Assembly: GCF_020595055.1 (NCBI RefSeq)
Contig: NZ_JAJDOO010000029.1
Span: 1-63,352, forward strand
Length of the DNA stretch: 63,352 nt
Source of the DNA: Desulfosporosinus shakirovi
Lineage (GTDB): Bacteria; Bacillota; Desulfitobacteriia; Desulfitobacteriales; Desulfitobacteriaceae
Direction of reading: 5' to 3'
Shown here: positions 45,476 through 55,487 of the stretch, one piece after another
Layout: each line of letters opens with the position of its first letter
Numbering within the stretch: position 1 is the first letter of the stretch
Program-made: the position numbers and the translations under genes
Notes under the pieces: generated by a model
Told to the model about the DNA's origin: nothing
The model's database searches: none
The model's input: the letters and a program-made list of their open reading frames with translations, nothing else

Positions 45476-46312
45476 CTAAATACTTCTCGATCGAAATGCA
45501 TATCGTGCTACTAAATTCAAAGTAATTACCATTAAAATTAATACTAAAGATCCAGCCCAAGCAAGTTGGTGCCACTCCTTATAAGGAGACGTTGCATACT
45601 GAAAAATCTGAACCGGCAAAGAAGCTGTTGGTTCATTCAGAGAGCGTGACCAATATTGATTTCCTAAAGCGGTGAACAATAAGGGGGCAGTTTCCCCGGC
45701 AACACGTGCAACTGCCAGCATTGCCCCTGTAATTATTCCTTTTGCTGCGGTCGGCAAAACAATTTTTAAAATCGTTTTAGCTTTAGAAATCCCCAAAGCA
45801 AACCCTGCTTCTCGAATCGAATGGGAAACCAGCTTTAGCATTTCTTCTGTCGACCGAATGATTAATGGGATCATTATCACAGCTAAAGAAAGTCCTCCCG
45901 CAAGAGCAGAGAAATTCCCCATTCTCAAGACTACTGCGGTGTATATGACTATACCAACAATTATCGAAGGGATACCTGTCAAAACGTCGGTTGCAAAACG
46001 AACTGCCGTACTCAGCCAACTGTGACGGTCGTATTCTGTTAAATAGATTGCCGCCAGGATACCAATGGGAATACCAAGAGCACTGGCAATTAAAACCATG
46101 ATCAAAGTACCTGCTATGGCATTGGCCATCCCGCCTCCAGGCAAACCCATTGCTTTCGGTAAATTAACAAAAAACTGTAAGTTTAAAGCGCTTAGGCCAT
46201 TCTTTACAACATACCCTAAGACTCCAAACAATGGGATTAGGGCAATAATAGTTGCTCCAATAAAAACAGTCAACATCATTAAGTTTTTATATTTTCGAAA
46301 GTAATCATTCAT
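45476..46312 (-). CDS. pstA: Phosphate ABC transporter permease PstA
   Basis: A 278-residue permease with six transmembrane helices and the EAA loop ([23 protein letters not shown], about residues 175-197) that contacts PstB. The ATG at 46312 overlaps the pstC stop codon by four bases (ATGA), following GGGAGGAAATG. Confidence 0.95.
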   Translation of the reverse strand: MNDYFRKYKNLMMLTVFIGATIIALIPLFGVLGYVVKNGLSALNLQFFVNLPKAMGLPGGGMANAIAGTLIMVLIASALGIPIGILAAIYLTEYDRHSWLSTAVRFATDVLTGIPSIIVGIVIYTAVVLRMGNFSALAGGLSLAVIMIPLIIRSTEEMLKLVSHSIREAGFALGISKAKTILKIVLPTAAKGIITGAMLAVARVAGETAPLLFTALGNQYWSRSLNEPTASLPVQIFQYATSPYKEWHQLAWAGSLVLILMVITLNLVARYAFRSRSI

Positions 46313-47253
46313 ACAACATTTCCTCCCTTGGGACCGCGTGCTACAGACCACACAAGGAGTCGAGCAAAAAAATTAAGCACAAGTGTAATTCCAAATAAAA
46401 TAAGACCAATTTCGACAAGAGCACTTAAATACAGATCATAAGTAGCTTCTGTAAACTCATTTGCAATCACTGCGGCCATAGAGTAGGCAGGCGCAAATAA
46501 GGACGGAAGAATATCTGGACGATTGCCGATTACCATTGTAACAGCCATTGTTTCCCCAAGTGCACGCCCTAAGCCAAGCATAATCCCGCCCATGATTCCC
46601 GACTTGGCGTAGGGCAGAACAGCCACCCTAATCATCTCCCACTTCGTTGCCCCTAGGGCTAGGGCAGCTTCACGCTGCATATTGGGCACAGCAGCCATTA
46701 CTTCTCTAGAGATAGCCGCAATCGTAGGAAGAATCATCACTGCTAATATCAGTCCTCCGGCGAGCATACCAAAACCAACGGGGGTACCCTGGAAAAGGGG
46801 AATAAAGCCCAGCCACTTAGCTAGTCCGGGTTCGACAGTTTCTCTAAGCCAAGGGGCTAGGACAAAAATTCCCCACAATCCGTAGACAACACTTGGAATC
46901 GCGGCTAGCATCTCCACTAAAAATCCAACCACAGCACGAAATTTAGACTCAGCCATTTCATTAAGAAAGATCGCTACACCGAGTCCGATAGGAGCTGCCA
47001 AGAGCAAGGCCAATAATGAGGTCACTAATGTTCCATAGATAAATGGCAGAGCTCCAAATTGTTCCTTTACCGGATCCCAAACACGATTGGTAATAAAGCT
47101 AAGTCCAAACTTTTGAATGCTCAGACGTGCTGCGTCAAACATCTGCCACCCCATCCAAGCCATGAGAACCAAAACACTGACCGCCATCAAAAGTGTCAAC
47201 AGTCTCAATGTCTGATCCCCCATGGAAGTTGTAAGTATGCGTTTCTTACTCAT
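46309..47253 (-). CDS. pstC: Phosphate ABC transporter permease PstC
   Basis: A 314-residue permease with six transmembrane helices and the EAA loop (QREAALALGATKWEMIRVAVLPYA, about residues 195-218). It pairs with PstA to form the membrane channel. It lies 77 bases downstream of pstS. Confidence 0.95.
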   Translation of the reverse strand: MSKKRILTTSMGDQTLRLLTLLMAVSVLVLMAWMGWQMFDAARLSIQKFGLSFITNRVWDPVKEQFGALPFIYGTLVTSLLALLLAAPIGLGVAIFLNEMAESKFRAVVGFLVEMLAAIPSVVYGLWGIFVLAPWLRETVEPGLAKWLGFIPLFQGTPVGFGMLAGGLILAVMILPTIAAISREVMAAVPNMQREAALALGATKWEMIRVAVLPYAKSGIMGGIMLGLGRALGETMAVTMVIGNRPDILPSLFAPAYSMAAVIANEFTEATYDLYLSALVEIGLILFGITLVLNFFARLLVWSVARGPKGGNVV

Positions 47254-47330
47254 AGTTTCTGATCTTCCGCCTTCCTAAATTTGAACCCCTACAACTTGGA
47301 TCATAATTAATTAATCCTCTGCCTATCTAT

Positions 47331-48419
47331 TTACTTTATCAATGGTTCTCCTTGAAACGTAATAGATTTGAGCATCTCTTCTTCACGGCTTACTAAACTG
47401 GCTGGCAGCTTTGCGTAATGTAACCCTTCAGAAAGAGCCTGTCCGTCATGAATAGACCAATTAATAAAATTAACCAGTGCCGTTCCTTTAGCTTTATCAG
47501 TTTGATCCTTATAAATCAAAGCCCAACTAAAACCAGCAATTGGATAGGCGTCAGCCCCCGGAGCATTGACAATTGACACTCTCATGTCATCAGGAATTGT
47601 GGCCGCAGCAGCCGCAGCAGCCGTTGTTTGAAGAGAAGGGGGTACCCACTTACCCTCTTTGTTTTTCATCATCGCATAAGACAAGTTATTTTGAGTGGCA
47701 TAGGCTAGTTCTAGATATCCGATAGAACCGGAGGTTTGTTGAATTACACCCGCAACGCCGGCATTTCCTTTACCACCTAGCCCTGCGGGCCAATTCAGTG
47801 AAGTTCCTTTACCCACCTTGCTTAACCACTCCGGACTTATGCTGCTGAGGTAATCCGAAAATATGTAAGTTGTACCACTCCCATCCGAACGATGAGCAAC
47901 CGTAATTTTAGAGTCCGGCAAAGATACGCCCGGATTATCATTGGCAATCTGTTGATCATTCCAATTGGTTATCTTCCCCAGAAAGATATCTGCCAGTACA
48001 GTGGGACCTATTTTTAGCTCCTTTGGAGCGTTCGGAACATTATAGGTGACCGCTACGGCACCTAAAGTCAAAGGAATATGCAGCAGTTGCCCGCCCTTTG
48101 TGGATTTAAGCTGTTCATCTGTCATAGGGCCGTCTGTCGCCCCAAAATCAATCGTTTGCTCAGAAACTTGTTTAATACCTGCACCACTGCCAGAGCTCTG
48201 ATAGTTAATCGTGATGTTAGAATTCCCCTTGCGGTACTCCTCGATTTGTTGATTTAATAGAGGATAGACAAAAGAGCTTCCTGACCCGGTTAGGCTAACT
48301 GTCTCTGCTTGTCCTTGACTTGTTAGTGTACCCGAGTTCTTCTCTCCGCACCCAACAAATGAAAGCATTAATACTGCCGTGAGTACGTGTGCTAATAATC
48401 TTCTTTTTTTTCTAAACAT
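47331..48419 (-). CDS. pstS: Phosphate-binding lipoprotein PstS
   Basis: The 362-residue binding protein starts with a lipoprotein signal ending in SFVGC (Cys about residue 24). The phosphate loops are visible: GSGSSFVYPLL, SSGSGAGIKQ, FGATDGPM and HRSDGSGTTYIFSDYL. A short polyalanine insert (TTAAAAAAATIP, about residue 270) is unusual. It is the first gene of pstSCAB-phoU and captures phosphate outside the membrane. Confidence 0.95.
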   Translation of the reverse strand: MFRKKRRLLAHVLTAVLMLSFVGCGEKNSGTLTSQGQAETVSLTGSGSSFVYPLLNQQIEEYRKGNSNITINYQSSGSGAGIKQVSEQTIDFGATDGPMTDEQLKSTKGGQLLHIPLTLGAVAVTYNVPNAPKELKIGPTVLADIFLGKITNWNDQQIANDNPGVSLPDSKITVAHRSDGSGTTYIFSDYLSSISPEWLSKVGKGTSLNWPAGLGGKGNAGVAGVIQQTSGSIGYLELAYATQNNLSYAMMKNKEGKWVPPSLQTTAAAAAAATIPDDMRVSIVNAPGADAYPIAGFSWALIYKDQTDKAKGTALVNFINWSIHDGQALSEGLHYAKLPASLVSREEEMLKSITFQGEPLIK

Positions 48420-48488
48420 AAAAATTCTCCCATTCTGTATTTTATTTCTCGTTTGATGTATTATTAACGAGCCCCAAAAAATCTATCT

Positions 48489-48520
48489 GTGTAAAGTTTG
48501 CGTTAAATGGCAAGATTTAA
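48489..48520 (-). promoter_or_regulatory. PhoP-like box upstream of pstS
   Basis: The minus strand carries three direct copies resembling the PhoP repeat TT(A/T)ACA: TTAAAT, TTTAAC and TTTACA, spaced about 12-13 bases apart, some 70-100 bases before the pstS start. Induction by phosphate starvation is the natural reading. Confidence 0.5.
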
Positions 48521-48592
48521 TGTATATACTTAAAGGAATTATCATACTCTTGGCGAATTAAGGCCCAACAAACTTTTGCGAGGTGTCATATT

Positions 48593-49234
48593 GTGTTTGA
48601 TGAAAATGAAATAATAGAACCAATCGATATGTGCGGTTGTGGTGATATGGGATATCTGACAGCTAAAACGATTCCAATTGATCTAGCTCACGGTCCAGGG
48701 CGTGTAGCTAATGTCCCTGTCTACCACTGTCGCGCTGCTTCTTGCCAAGAATATACTCTGCCCTCACTCGTTTCTCGCCGCCTCGAAGTAATTGCGGAAC
48801 AAATGGAAGAGGAACGAATAAAGGAAACTGCTTATACCTGGGAAAACAAACAAGAATCGACACACCATAAGCTTCCAGAACCAGCCCTTGACCCCCTGCT
48901 TCATACTAAGGACCAAATTCCCTTACAGGCCTTTACATTTCAATTCGTCAATCGACAATATGAAGATGCACGAGTTGTGCAGATCGTACCCGGACAAGCT
49001 ATTTTTTTACAGAGTAAGCTTGAAGAAACTGAGTATTACTTAATTCGTTACGAAGAAGATACTCGCACAGAGGGGATATGGTTTTCCTTTCAGAAATTCT
49101 ATTATGAGGAACCAGACTTTACCTACGAAGATTTCCTGGAATGGTCAGAGGATGGTCACCTCAAAGAACTGGGGAAAATCACTCTTGAAGAGGTTGAAGA
49201 GACACTGATCGATGAGTTTGGAGACTGGGGATAA
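48593..49234 (+). CDS. Unknown protein with N-terminal YgiT-like zinc finger
   Basis: The 213-residue protein has an N-terminal cysteine set CGCGDMGY…VPVYHCRAASCQEYTLP (about residues 14-57), like YgiT/MqsA-type zinc fingers, then an acidic domain of about 150 residues rich in Glu and Tyr (…EETEYYLIRYEEDTRTEGIWFSFQKFYYEEPDFTYEDFLEWSEDG…) that I do not recognise. It lacks an MqsA helix-turn-helix. GTG at 48593 follows GAGGTG. It diverges from pstS. Confidence 0.6.
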   Translation: MFDENEIIEPIDMCGCGDMGYLTAKTIPIDLAHGPGRVANVPVYHCRAASCQEYTLPSLVSRRLEVIAEQMEEERIKETAYTWENKQESTHHKLPEPALDPLLHTKDQIPLQAFTFQFVNRQYEDARVVQIVPGQAIFLQSKLEETEYYLIRYEEDTRTEGIWFSFQKFYYEEPDFTYEDFLEWSEDGHLKELGKITLEEVEETLIDEFGDWG

Positions 49235-49265
49235 AGAAAGTTATACTTTTTGACTAGAATTAATA

Positions 49266-49300
49266 TGACCCTAAGCCATTAGTCCGGCTTAGGGTCATTA
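49266..49300. terminator. Bidirectional terminator
   Basis: TGACCCTAAGCC pairs perfectly with GGCTTAGGGTCA around eight bases. It separates the plus-strand zinc-finger gene from the converging YgiQ gene. Confidence 0.8.
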
Positions 49301-49308
49301 ATTCTTAT

Positions 49309-51513
49309 TTATCTCTTCTTAGTTCCATGATACCTTCTCTTCCCGTTAGGAACAGGATTATCAGTGCCCCTTGTTTTGCTTGGAATGCCTTTATAGGGGA
49401 CTTCTGCCTTTACCGCATCTTTGAAGCGTCTTTCTTTGGCTTCTTTACCTTTATTCGGTGCTTCTCCACTTCGCGCATCCTTCAAGGGTTTTGGTCTGCC
49501 GCCTACACCCTTATAAGGGATTTCCGCACTCTGGGCTTCCTTAGCGCGCACTGGTTTGCCTGTTGGCCCTTTATATGCTTTTCCTGATGCACCTTTAATG
49601 GGCGTATCTTTACTCTGTACTTCTTTTCCAGCAACGTCCTTTTTCTTCATACCCGATCGTCTTGTTGGCTTTTTAGCCTTCCAAGTGCCTGCTTCTTGTT
49701 GATCATCTCGTATATAACTTCTGGGTCGTATTAAACATTTAGGTCCATACCCTATTAGATCTTCACGATGAGCTAAGCGCAGAGCCTCTTCGACTAACCC
49801 ATGATTTTTCGGATTTCGATACTGAATTAAAGCCCTTTGCATCGCCTTCTCATGCATGCTTTTTGGAATATAAACCGGTTGCATAATCTTAGGGTCTAAG
49901 CCGGTATAGTACATGCAAGTAGAGAGGGTTCCCGGGGTTGGGATAAAATCCTGGACTTGTTCTGGATTAACACCCATGTCTCGCACATATTCAGCTAACT
50001 CGACAGCTTCTTTAAGCGTGCTTCCCGGATGGGAAGACATTAAATAAGGTACGAGGTATTGTTTTTTCCCTAATTTATCATTAGTCTTTTTAAACTCTTG
50101 CACAAACTCTTCATAAACGCCTTTACCCGGCTTGCCCATTAATCTTAGAACCGCCTCACTGACATGTTCCGGAGCAACTTTTAATTGTCCACTGACGTGA
50201 TGCTCACAAAGCTCACTGATAAACTTAGATTTACGATCTGCTAATACTGCGTCATAGCGGATACCGGAACGAACAAATACTTTTTTCACCCTTGGCAAGT
50301 TGCGCAGGCGACGTAAAAGTTCTATGTATTCCTCATGATCATTCTCTAGTTGAGCACACGGCTCTGGAAACAGGCATTGTTTGTGGGAACAAGCTCCCTT
50401 TGATAATTGTTTTTGGCACGCCGGTCGTCGAAAATTGGCCGTCGGGCCTCCTACATCATGAATATACCCCTTAAAACGAGAATTCCAAGTCATTTTTTCG
50501 GCTTCCCGAATTATCGATTCTGCACTTCGGCTTTGAATAATTCGCCCTTGATGAAATGTCAAAGCACAAAAAGAGCATGCTCCAAAACACCCTCTGACAC
50601 TGGTGAGACTAAATTCTACTTCTTCAATAGCCGGAACACCTCCTGACTCTTCATAAGACGGGTGATATGTCCCCATAAACGGCAGGGCATAAATCCCATC
50701 CATCTCTGCTTGACTCAAAGGAAGTGCAGGCCTATTTTGCAACACATTTTTTCGCCCGTGGGATTGGATCATGGATTTCCCTGTAAAAGGATCCTGTTGA
50801 TTGTACTGAACCCAAAAAGCTTCAGCATATTTTTTCTTATTCTTTGCAACTTCATCGAAGCTTGGTAGAACTAGAGTATCATGAGGCACACCATCTCCGG
50901 TTAACGTTACCATAGTACCCCTGACATCCGTTATCAGATCAATCTGTTCCCCGTTATTTAGCCGTTCGGCAACTTCCACAATCGACTTTTCTCCCATGCC
51001 AAAGACCAGTAAATCCGCTTGACTATCCAGCAGAATGGACCTCCTAACCTCATTACTCCAATAGTCATAATGAGCAAAGCGACGCAGAGAGGCTTCTATC
51101 CCTCCAATAATTACGGGAACACCAGGCATGGCTTCTCTGACCCGATTAGAATAAACGATGGTTGCCCTATCAGGTCGCAGACCAGACTCTCCTCCAGGAG
51201 AATAAGCGTCCTTGTGCCGTTTCTTCTTAGCCGCAGTATAATGATTAACCATAGAATCCAGATTCCCGCCAGATATCAAACACGCTAAACGGGGTTTTCC
51301 CATCACCTGAAAATCTTTTAGATCTTTCCAATCAGGTTGAGCTACGACTCCCACTCGGAAACCGTTTTTTTCTAAAACGCGAGCGATAATGGCAATACCA
51401 AAACTAGGATGATCCACATAAGCATCTCCGGTTATCAAGAGAAAATCCAGTTCATCCCAACCAAGATCCTCCATATCCGCTTGATTCATTGGTAAGAAAT
51501 TACGTGTTCGCAT
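49309..51513 (-). CDS. YgiQ family radical SAM protein
   Basis: A 734-residue protein of the UPF0313/YgiQ family. An N-terminal B12-binding-like Rossmann region ([28 protein letters not shown]…) precedes the radical SAM domain with [11 protein letters not shown] (about residues 308-318); [12 protein letters not shown] and the [10 protein letters not shown] region are family hallmarks. Its reaction is unknown. The last 105 residues form a very basic, low-complexity tail with four imperfect repeats ending in PYKG or similar ([36 protein letters not shown]). ATG at 51513 follows AAAGGTGAAG. Confidence 0.9.
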   Translation of the reverse strand: MRTRNFLPMNQADMEDLGWDELDFLLITGDAYVDHPSFGIAIIARVLEKNGFRVGVVAQPDWKDLKDFQVMGKPRLACLISGGNLDSMVNHYTAAKKKRHKDAYSPGGESGLRPDRATIVYSNRVREAMPGVPVIIGGIEASLRRFAHYDYWSNEVRRSILLDSQADLLVFGMGEKSIVEVAERLNNGEQIDLITDVRGTMVTLTGDGVPHDTLVLPSFDEVAKNKKKYAEAFWVQYNQQDPFTGKSMIQSHGRKNVLQNRPALPLSQAEMDGIYALPFMGTYHPSYEESGGVPAIEEVEFSLTSVRGCFGACSFCALTFHQGRIIQSRSAESIIREAEKMTWNSRFKGYIHDVGGPTANFRRPACQKQLSKGACSHKQCLFPEPCAQLENDHEEYIELLRRLRNLPRVKKVFVRSGIRYDAVLADRKSKFISELCEHHVSGQLKVAPEHVSEAVLRLMGKPGKGVYEEFVQEFKKTNDKLGKKQYLVPYLMSSHPGSTLKEAVELAEYVRDMGVNPEQVQDFIPTPGTLSTCMYYTGLDPKIMQPVYIPKSMHEKAMQRALIQYRNPKNHGLVEEALRLAHREDLIGYGPKCLIRPRSYIRDDQQEAGTWKAKKPTRRSGMKKKDVAGKEVQSKDTPIKGASGKAYKGPTGKPVRAKEAQSAEIPYKGVGGRPKPLKDARSGEAPNKGKEAKERRFKDAVKAEVPYKGIPSKTRGTDNPVPNGKRRYHGTKKR

Positions 51514-51556
51514 AGCTTCACCTTTCTATTTAAACGATACAAGTTAAATCCATGGA

Positions 51557-52348
51557 TTATGGAATAATTGTTTTTGTTTTAGCTTCTATCGTATTTCGAA
51601 TAACATTCACTTCGACACGACGATTTTTGGCCCGTTTCTCAAGTGTATCATTGGTGTCAATCGGTTGATACTCACCATATCCAATCGATCGAAATCGAGC
51701 TTGGTCGATATTATTCGATCTTAACAGATACTTCATAAAGTTTAAAGACCGTTTTGAGCTTAAATCCCAGTTAGAGTCAAATTCATTATTCTTTATAGGG
51801 ATATTATCAGTATGCCCTGCAACTTCTACTTTGTAATCAGGATACATGCTTAACATTTCTGAAATAATTGAAGCAAGTTTTTGAGCCTCTGGTTTTACAA
51901 CTGCCTTTCCTGAGTCAAATAAAGCATAATCCTGAATCGTAATTTTCAACATATCGCTTGTGACATTCGTCTGAAGTTGCAGGGTCAGACCATTTTCCGC
52001 AATAAAAGTATCAAGCCTTTTCTTAATTGCCTCCATGTCCTGTTTTTCTTTATTGATTAGGTCATTAAGCGCTTGGTTTTGGTTTTGTCCGTTTTCATTT
52101 AGATTTTCTACTTCATTGACCGACACGTCATCAATAGATATGGTATCCGATTCTTCAAAAACACTTACGCCCCCGCTAAAGGCACTGTTCAAGCCCTGCA
52201 TAACCTTAACGTATTTTTTTTCATCTACCTGACTCGAGGCAAATAGAATAATAAATAATGCCAGTAATAACGTTAACAAGTCCGCATAAGGAATTAACCA
52301 TGTCTCGTCAATATGTTCTTCATGATGCTCTTGCTTATGCTTTTTCAA
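51557..52348 (-). CDS. motB: Flagellar motor stator protein MotB
   Basis: The 263-residue protein has one transmembrane helix with the proton-binding Asp in WLIPYADLLTLLLALFIILFA (about residues 17-37) and a C-terminal OmpA-like peptidoglycan-binding domain (VEVAGHTDNIPIKNNEFDSNWDLSSKRSLNFMKYLL…). I chose TTG at 52348, preceded by GGAGGGGGATAAGG within the end of motA, over an ATG at 52429; the overlap with motA is 14 bases. No other flagellar genes are in the window. Confidence 0.9.
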   Translation of the reverse strand: MKKHKQEHHEEHIDETWLIPYADLLTLLLALFIILFASSQVDEKKYVKVMQGLNSAFSGGVSVFEESDTISIDDVSVNEVENLNENGQNQNQALNDLINKEKQDMEAIKKRLDTFIAENGLTLQLQTNVTSDMLKITIQDYALFDSGKAVVKPEAQKLASIISEMLSMYPDYKVEVAGHTDNIPIKNNEFDSNWDLSSKRSLNFMKYLLRSNNIDQARFRSIGYGEYQPIDTNDTLEKRAKNRRVEVNVIRNTIEAKTKTIIP

Positions 52349-53123
52349 CCTTATCCCCCTCCATAACTTTACGTTCAGTTGGAGTAAGGAAGACTGCCAG
52401 CCTTTGGTTAATGGATAAAACAGGTTCACCAGCTTGAATGGCTAAAAGACCTTCTGCCATCATCATCTTAATTTGGGTCTCTTTTTTAGATTTTTGCTTC
52501 AATTTATTGGCCATTGGGTGCCATAAAACATAACCAGAAAAGATCCCCAGTAACGTTGCAACGAAAGCAGCGGAAATCAAATGTCCTAATGCTTCTATCT
52601 CATTCAGATTGCCTAAGGCGGCAATCAAACCGACAACTGCCCCCAAAACTCCTAAAGTCGGTGCATAAGTTCCTGCTTGAGTAAAGATAAGCGCACCTTG
52701 TCTGTGTCGCTCCCCCATCGCGGAAATATTCTCCATTAGAACATCACGAATAAATTCCGGATCGTTTCCGTCTATGACCATACGCATCCCATTTCTTAGA
52801 AACTCATCTTCAATCTCCTCAGCCATGCTTTCTAGGGAAAGCAAGCCCTCTCGTCGGCTGACGGTTGCCCATTCGCCAATTTGATTGATTAATTCGCTTC
52901 GAGATACTAATTCTTGGGACGTGAACATTATCTTAAAGAGCTTCGGTACTGCCTTTAAGTCATCCAATGGAAAACCGATGAATAATGCTGCGGCGGTCCC
53001 CACAAATATGATTAAAATTGCAGCCGGGTTCAACAAAGACGAAAGACTGGCGCCTTTCAAGACCATTCCAACTCCGACAGCAATGACCGCTAATATCAAA
53101 CCAATGTATGTAGATTTTTCCAT
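52335..53123 (-). CDS. motA: Flagellar motor stator protein MotA
   Basis: A 262-residue protein with four transmembrane helices (about 5-22, 32-50, 150-170, 180-200), the cytoplasmic loop with conserved charges (REGLLSLESMAEEIEDEFLRNGMRMVIDG) and the pore helix segment AGTYAPTLGVLGAVVGLIAAL. With MotB it converts ion flow to flagellar torque. ATG at 53123 follows GGAAAGGATAG. Confidence 0.93.
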   Translation of the reverse strand: MEKSTYIGLILAVIAVGVGMVLKGASLSSLLNPAAILIIFVGTAAALFIGFPLDDLKAVPKLFKIMFTSQELVSRSELINQIGEWATVSRREGLLSLESMAEEIEDEFLRNGMRMVIDGNDPEFIRDVLMENISAMGERHRQGALIFTQAGTYAPTLGVLGAVVGLIAALGNLNEIEALGHLISAAFVATLLGIFSGYVLWHPMANKLKQKSKKETQIKMMMAEGLLAIQAGEPVLSINQRLAVFLTPTERKVMEGDKVEKA

Positions 53124-53304
53124 TCTAAACTATCCTTTCCGATATCGAATAGTTAATAATATTCAATATTAGTTCGACAAATTCCTTCAATTTTCTATCC
53201 GCAAACAGAAAATATGTGCTGAAATCTTATGTATACACACAAATATAATAGCCTGTTGGACTTTCCAAGGAAATATTGCGATAATTATACTCCCTGACAA
53301 GCAT

Positions 53305-53335
53305 AAAAATGCTTGGTTATTTCCAAGCATTTTTA
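53305..53335 (-). terminator. yajQ terminator
   Basis: AAAAATGCTTGG pairs with CCAAGCATTTTT around six bases; TTTTTATG follows on the minus strand. It lies 50 bases past the yajQ stop. Confidence 0.8.
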
Positions 53336-53381
53336 ATACTTATCAAATATTTCTATGTTGGTTGCAAGAACTGAAGATCTC

Positions 53382-53873
53382 TTATCTGAAGTTAATAAAC
53401 TGTAATTCTATTCCAAAATCCTCTTTGCGTAAAAGGGCAATAGCTGCCTGAAGGTCGTCTTTATTTTTACCGGATATCCGAATCTCTTCACCCTGAATAG
53501 AACTTACTACTTTTATCTTACTATCTTTTAATGCTTTATTAATTAGCTTAGATTTCTCTTGTGCAATCCCTTGAACTAACTTAACTTCTTGCTTAACTGT
53601 GTCGCCAGCAGCAGATTGAGACTTTCCATATTCCAACGCCCTCAGGGAAACCCCACGCTTGACGAGTTTACTCTCAAGAATATCAACCACATTGGATAAC
53701 TTGAAATCATCATCAGATACTAAAATAATCTTTTCACCCTCAAGATTAATTGAAGATTTACTGTTTTTAAAATCGAATCGTTGTGAAAGCTCTTTCTGTG
53801 CCTGTTGGATTGCGTTGGTGACCTCGGGAATATCTACCTTGGAAACAATATCGAATGAAGAATCTTTAGCCAA
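53382..53873 (-). CDS. yajQ: YajQ family nucleotide-binding protein
   Basis: A 163-residue protein with two ferredoxin-like lobes, matching the family from end to end (SFDIVSKVDIPEVTNAIQQAQKELSQRFDFKNSKSSI… to KEDFGIELQFINFR). Relatives bind cyclic di-GMP or tRNA. The start is TTG at 53873 after AAAGGAGAG. It lies 41 bases after rodZ and is probably in its operon. Confidence 0.93.
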   Translation of the reverse strand: MAKDSSFDIVSKVDIPEVTNAIQQAQKELSQRFDFKNSKSSINLEGEKIILVSDDDFKLSNVVDILESKLVKRGVSLRALEYGKSQSAAGDTVKQEVKLVQGIAQEKSKLINKALKDSKIKVVSSIQGEEIRISGKNKDDLQAAIALLRKEDFGIELQFINFR

Positions 53874-53914
53874 AACAAACTCTCCTTTAAATTTTCATAG
53901 TTAATGTGAATTAG

Positions 53915-54676
53915 TTAAAGTTGATTCAAAGTTTCTTTAGTCAAAACAACGTTGCGAAGAACTTCGCCTGGTTTTCCTAAACTTGGCATGACTTTACCAT
54001 TCAATGTAACCGTAAGTCCTCCTGCATTCCCGATCGAGACCAGCTCAATTTTATCGATTCCTTTAACCTCTTTACTTGTACCAGCTGCAAATGTTCCCTG
54101 AAAAGGTGCCTGACCGTCAACTTTAACCTCGATCCAACAGGCTTGCGTAAAGACCAACTGTGCTGTTAAGCCATCCTGAGTAGAAGCTACAACATCAGGA
54201 GGGGAACTTTGGGAAGGCGGTACAGTCGATGAAGGAGCGGCAGTCTCTGGATCAGGTGCGCTTATTAAGGGCGGTGAGGTGTATGGGGTACTTGGATTAG
54301 TTCCCTCTGTTTGGTATATAGCTTTAATACCAAAAACCAAAACAATTGCTACCAGCGCCATACTCCCTATGATCAGCGGCCTTACCCATAAAGGGCGAGA
54401 TTTAATTATTCTGTCTGGTGCTTGAATGACCGATGCTGCCTCAGGCTTTATTGAAGAGCTATAGAGTGCAACAATTTCATCAGGATTTAATCCTAGTTGT
54501 TTAGCGTAGGTTCTCAAATACCCCTTCGCATAAGTAGCTCCGGGGAGTATTCCATATTCCTCCTCTTCAAGTGCCTGAATATAGCGAACACGAATTTTTG
54601 TGATTTCCTCTGTGTACAATAAGCTCCATTCCTTATCTTCCCGAGCAAGACGGAGCATTTGTCCTTCTCCCGCCAT
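53915..54676 (-). CDS. rodZ: RodZ-like helix-turn-helix membrane protein (YmfM)
   Basis: The 253-residue protein has a cytoplasmic XRE-type helix-turn-helix (HTH_25, residues 8-75, EEITKIRVRYIQALEEEEYGILPGATYAKGYLRTYAKQLG), one transmembrane helix (about 100-120), a Pro/Ser-rich linker, and an external DUF4115 beta domain (residues 165-250, …CWIEVKVDGQAPFQGTFAAGTSKEV…). RodZ anchors MreB for cell elongation. ATG at 54676 follows AGGAGG. It follows ymfK by 25 bases as in Bacillus. Confidence 0.9.
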   Translation of the reverse strand: MAGEGQMLRLAREDKEWSLLYTEEITKIRVRYIQALEEEEYGILPGATYAKGYLRTYAKQLGLNPDEIVALYSSSIKPEAASVIQAPDRIIKSRPLWVRPLIIGSMALVAIVLVFGIKAIYQTEGTNPSTPYTSPPLISAPDPETAAPSSTVPPSQSSPPDVVASTQDGLTAQLVFTQACWIEVKVDGQAPFQGTFAAGTSKEVKGIDKIELVSIGNAGGLTVTLNGKVMPSLGKPGEVLRNVVLTKETLNQL

Positions 54677-54701
54677 TGCTAAAACCTCCTTTCTATCCTA
54701 A

Positions 54702-55487
54702 TTAACTCATATCAAATGCCGTGAAACTCATAGCGATATCCTCTAAACGAATCATATCTTCCTCATGATGGCGGATTTCAATGATAAAATCAAAATCTAC
54801 TTTCAAACGTCCATCCCGAATAAATATATCCGGATGCTCGATAATCTTAAGAGTTGGCATTTTTAAGGTTTTCTCAATCAAGGACCAATGTGCATCATTT
54901 CCTCGCGTAGTGCTAGTGATACCATCAATTAGAAAGATACTATTCACAGACTCATCAAGTAATAACTCAGTACGTAAAGTTTGACGAATTATTGTCGAGG
55001 ACAATAAAATCCATCGTTTATTAGCATAGACACAGGCTGCAATTGCTACTTCTGTTTTACCTATACGCGGCATGCCCCTTATTCCAATAACATGATTTCC
55101 GCCTTCCAATAAAGTATCTCCCAAAAAGTCAACCAGCACACCTAATTCTTCGCGAACAAAACGGTAAGTGGGTGGATTTATCTCTGCCATATCCAAGCGC
55201 TTGCCATGTCTCAACGCTATTCGATCCAACAACGTTGGTTGCCGAAAAGCGGTCAGTTTAATAGCCTCTACTGCATTTAACGCTTCATGTAATGCTATCA
55301 CTTTTTCCTCTGAATTAGTCTCCAAAAGAAGCCCTCGCCTCTTCTGTTCAATCCCTGCAACTGTAAGTATATTAAGACCCAGCATACCAATCAGTGTTGT
55401 CACAGCACCAAGCAAACCCGGTTTATTTTGCTGAATATCGTACTCCAAGTATAGGAGATTTTCTGCCTTGTTGGACCACCTTCTCAT
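54702..55487 (-). CDS. ymfK: YmfK-like DUF3388 protein
   Basis: A 261-residue protein of the DUF3388 family. Its N-terminus looks like an ACT domain (YLEYDIQQNKPGLLGAVTTLIGMLGLNILTV), followed by a P-loop-like domain with GMPRIGKTEVAIAACVYA (about 138-155) and FLIDGITS (about 189). The function is unknown; position before rodZ is conserved in Bacillus (ymfK-ymfM). ATG at 55487 follows GGAG at ten bases. It overlaps the end of mnmH by 65 bases in another frame. Confidence 0.8.
   Translation of the reverse strand: MRRWSNKAENLLYLEYDIQQNKPGLLGAVTTLIGMLGLNILTVAGIEQKRRGLLLETNSEEKVIALHEALNAVEAIKLTAFRQPTLLDRIALRHGKRLDMAEINPPTYRFVREELGVLVDFLGDTLLEGGNHVIGIRGMPRIGKTEVAIAACVYANKRWILLSSTIIRQTLRTELLLDESVNSIFLIDGITSTTRGNDAHWSLIEKTLKMPTLKIIEHPDIFIRDGRLKVDFDFIIEIRHHEEDMIRLEDIAMSFTAFDMS

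Noticed and set aside
51557-53123. motAB as part of a flagellar cluster
   Set aside because: No flagellar, chemotaxis or sigma-D genes flank them; they are an isolated stator pair here.
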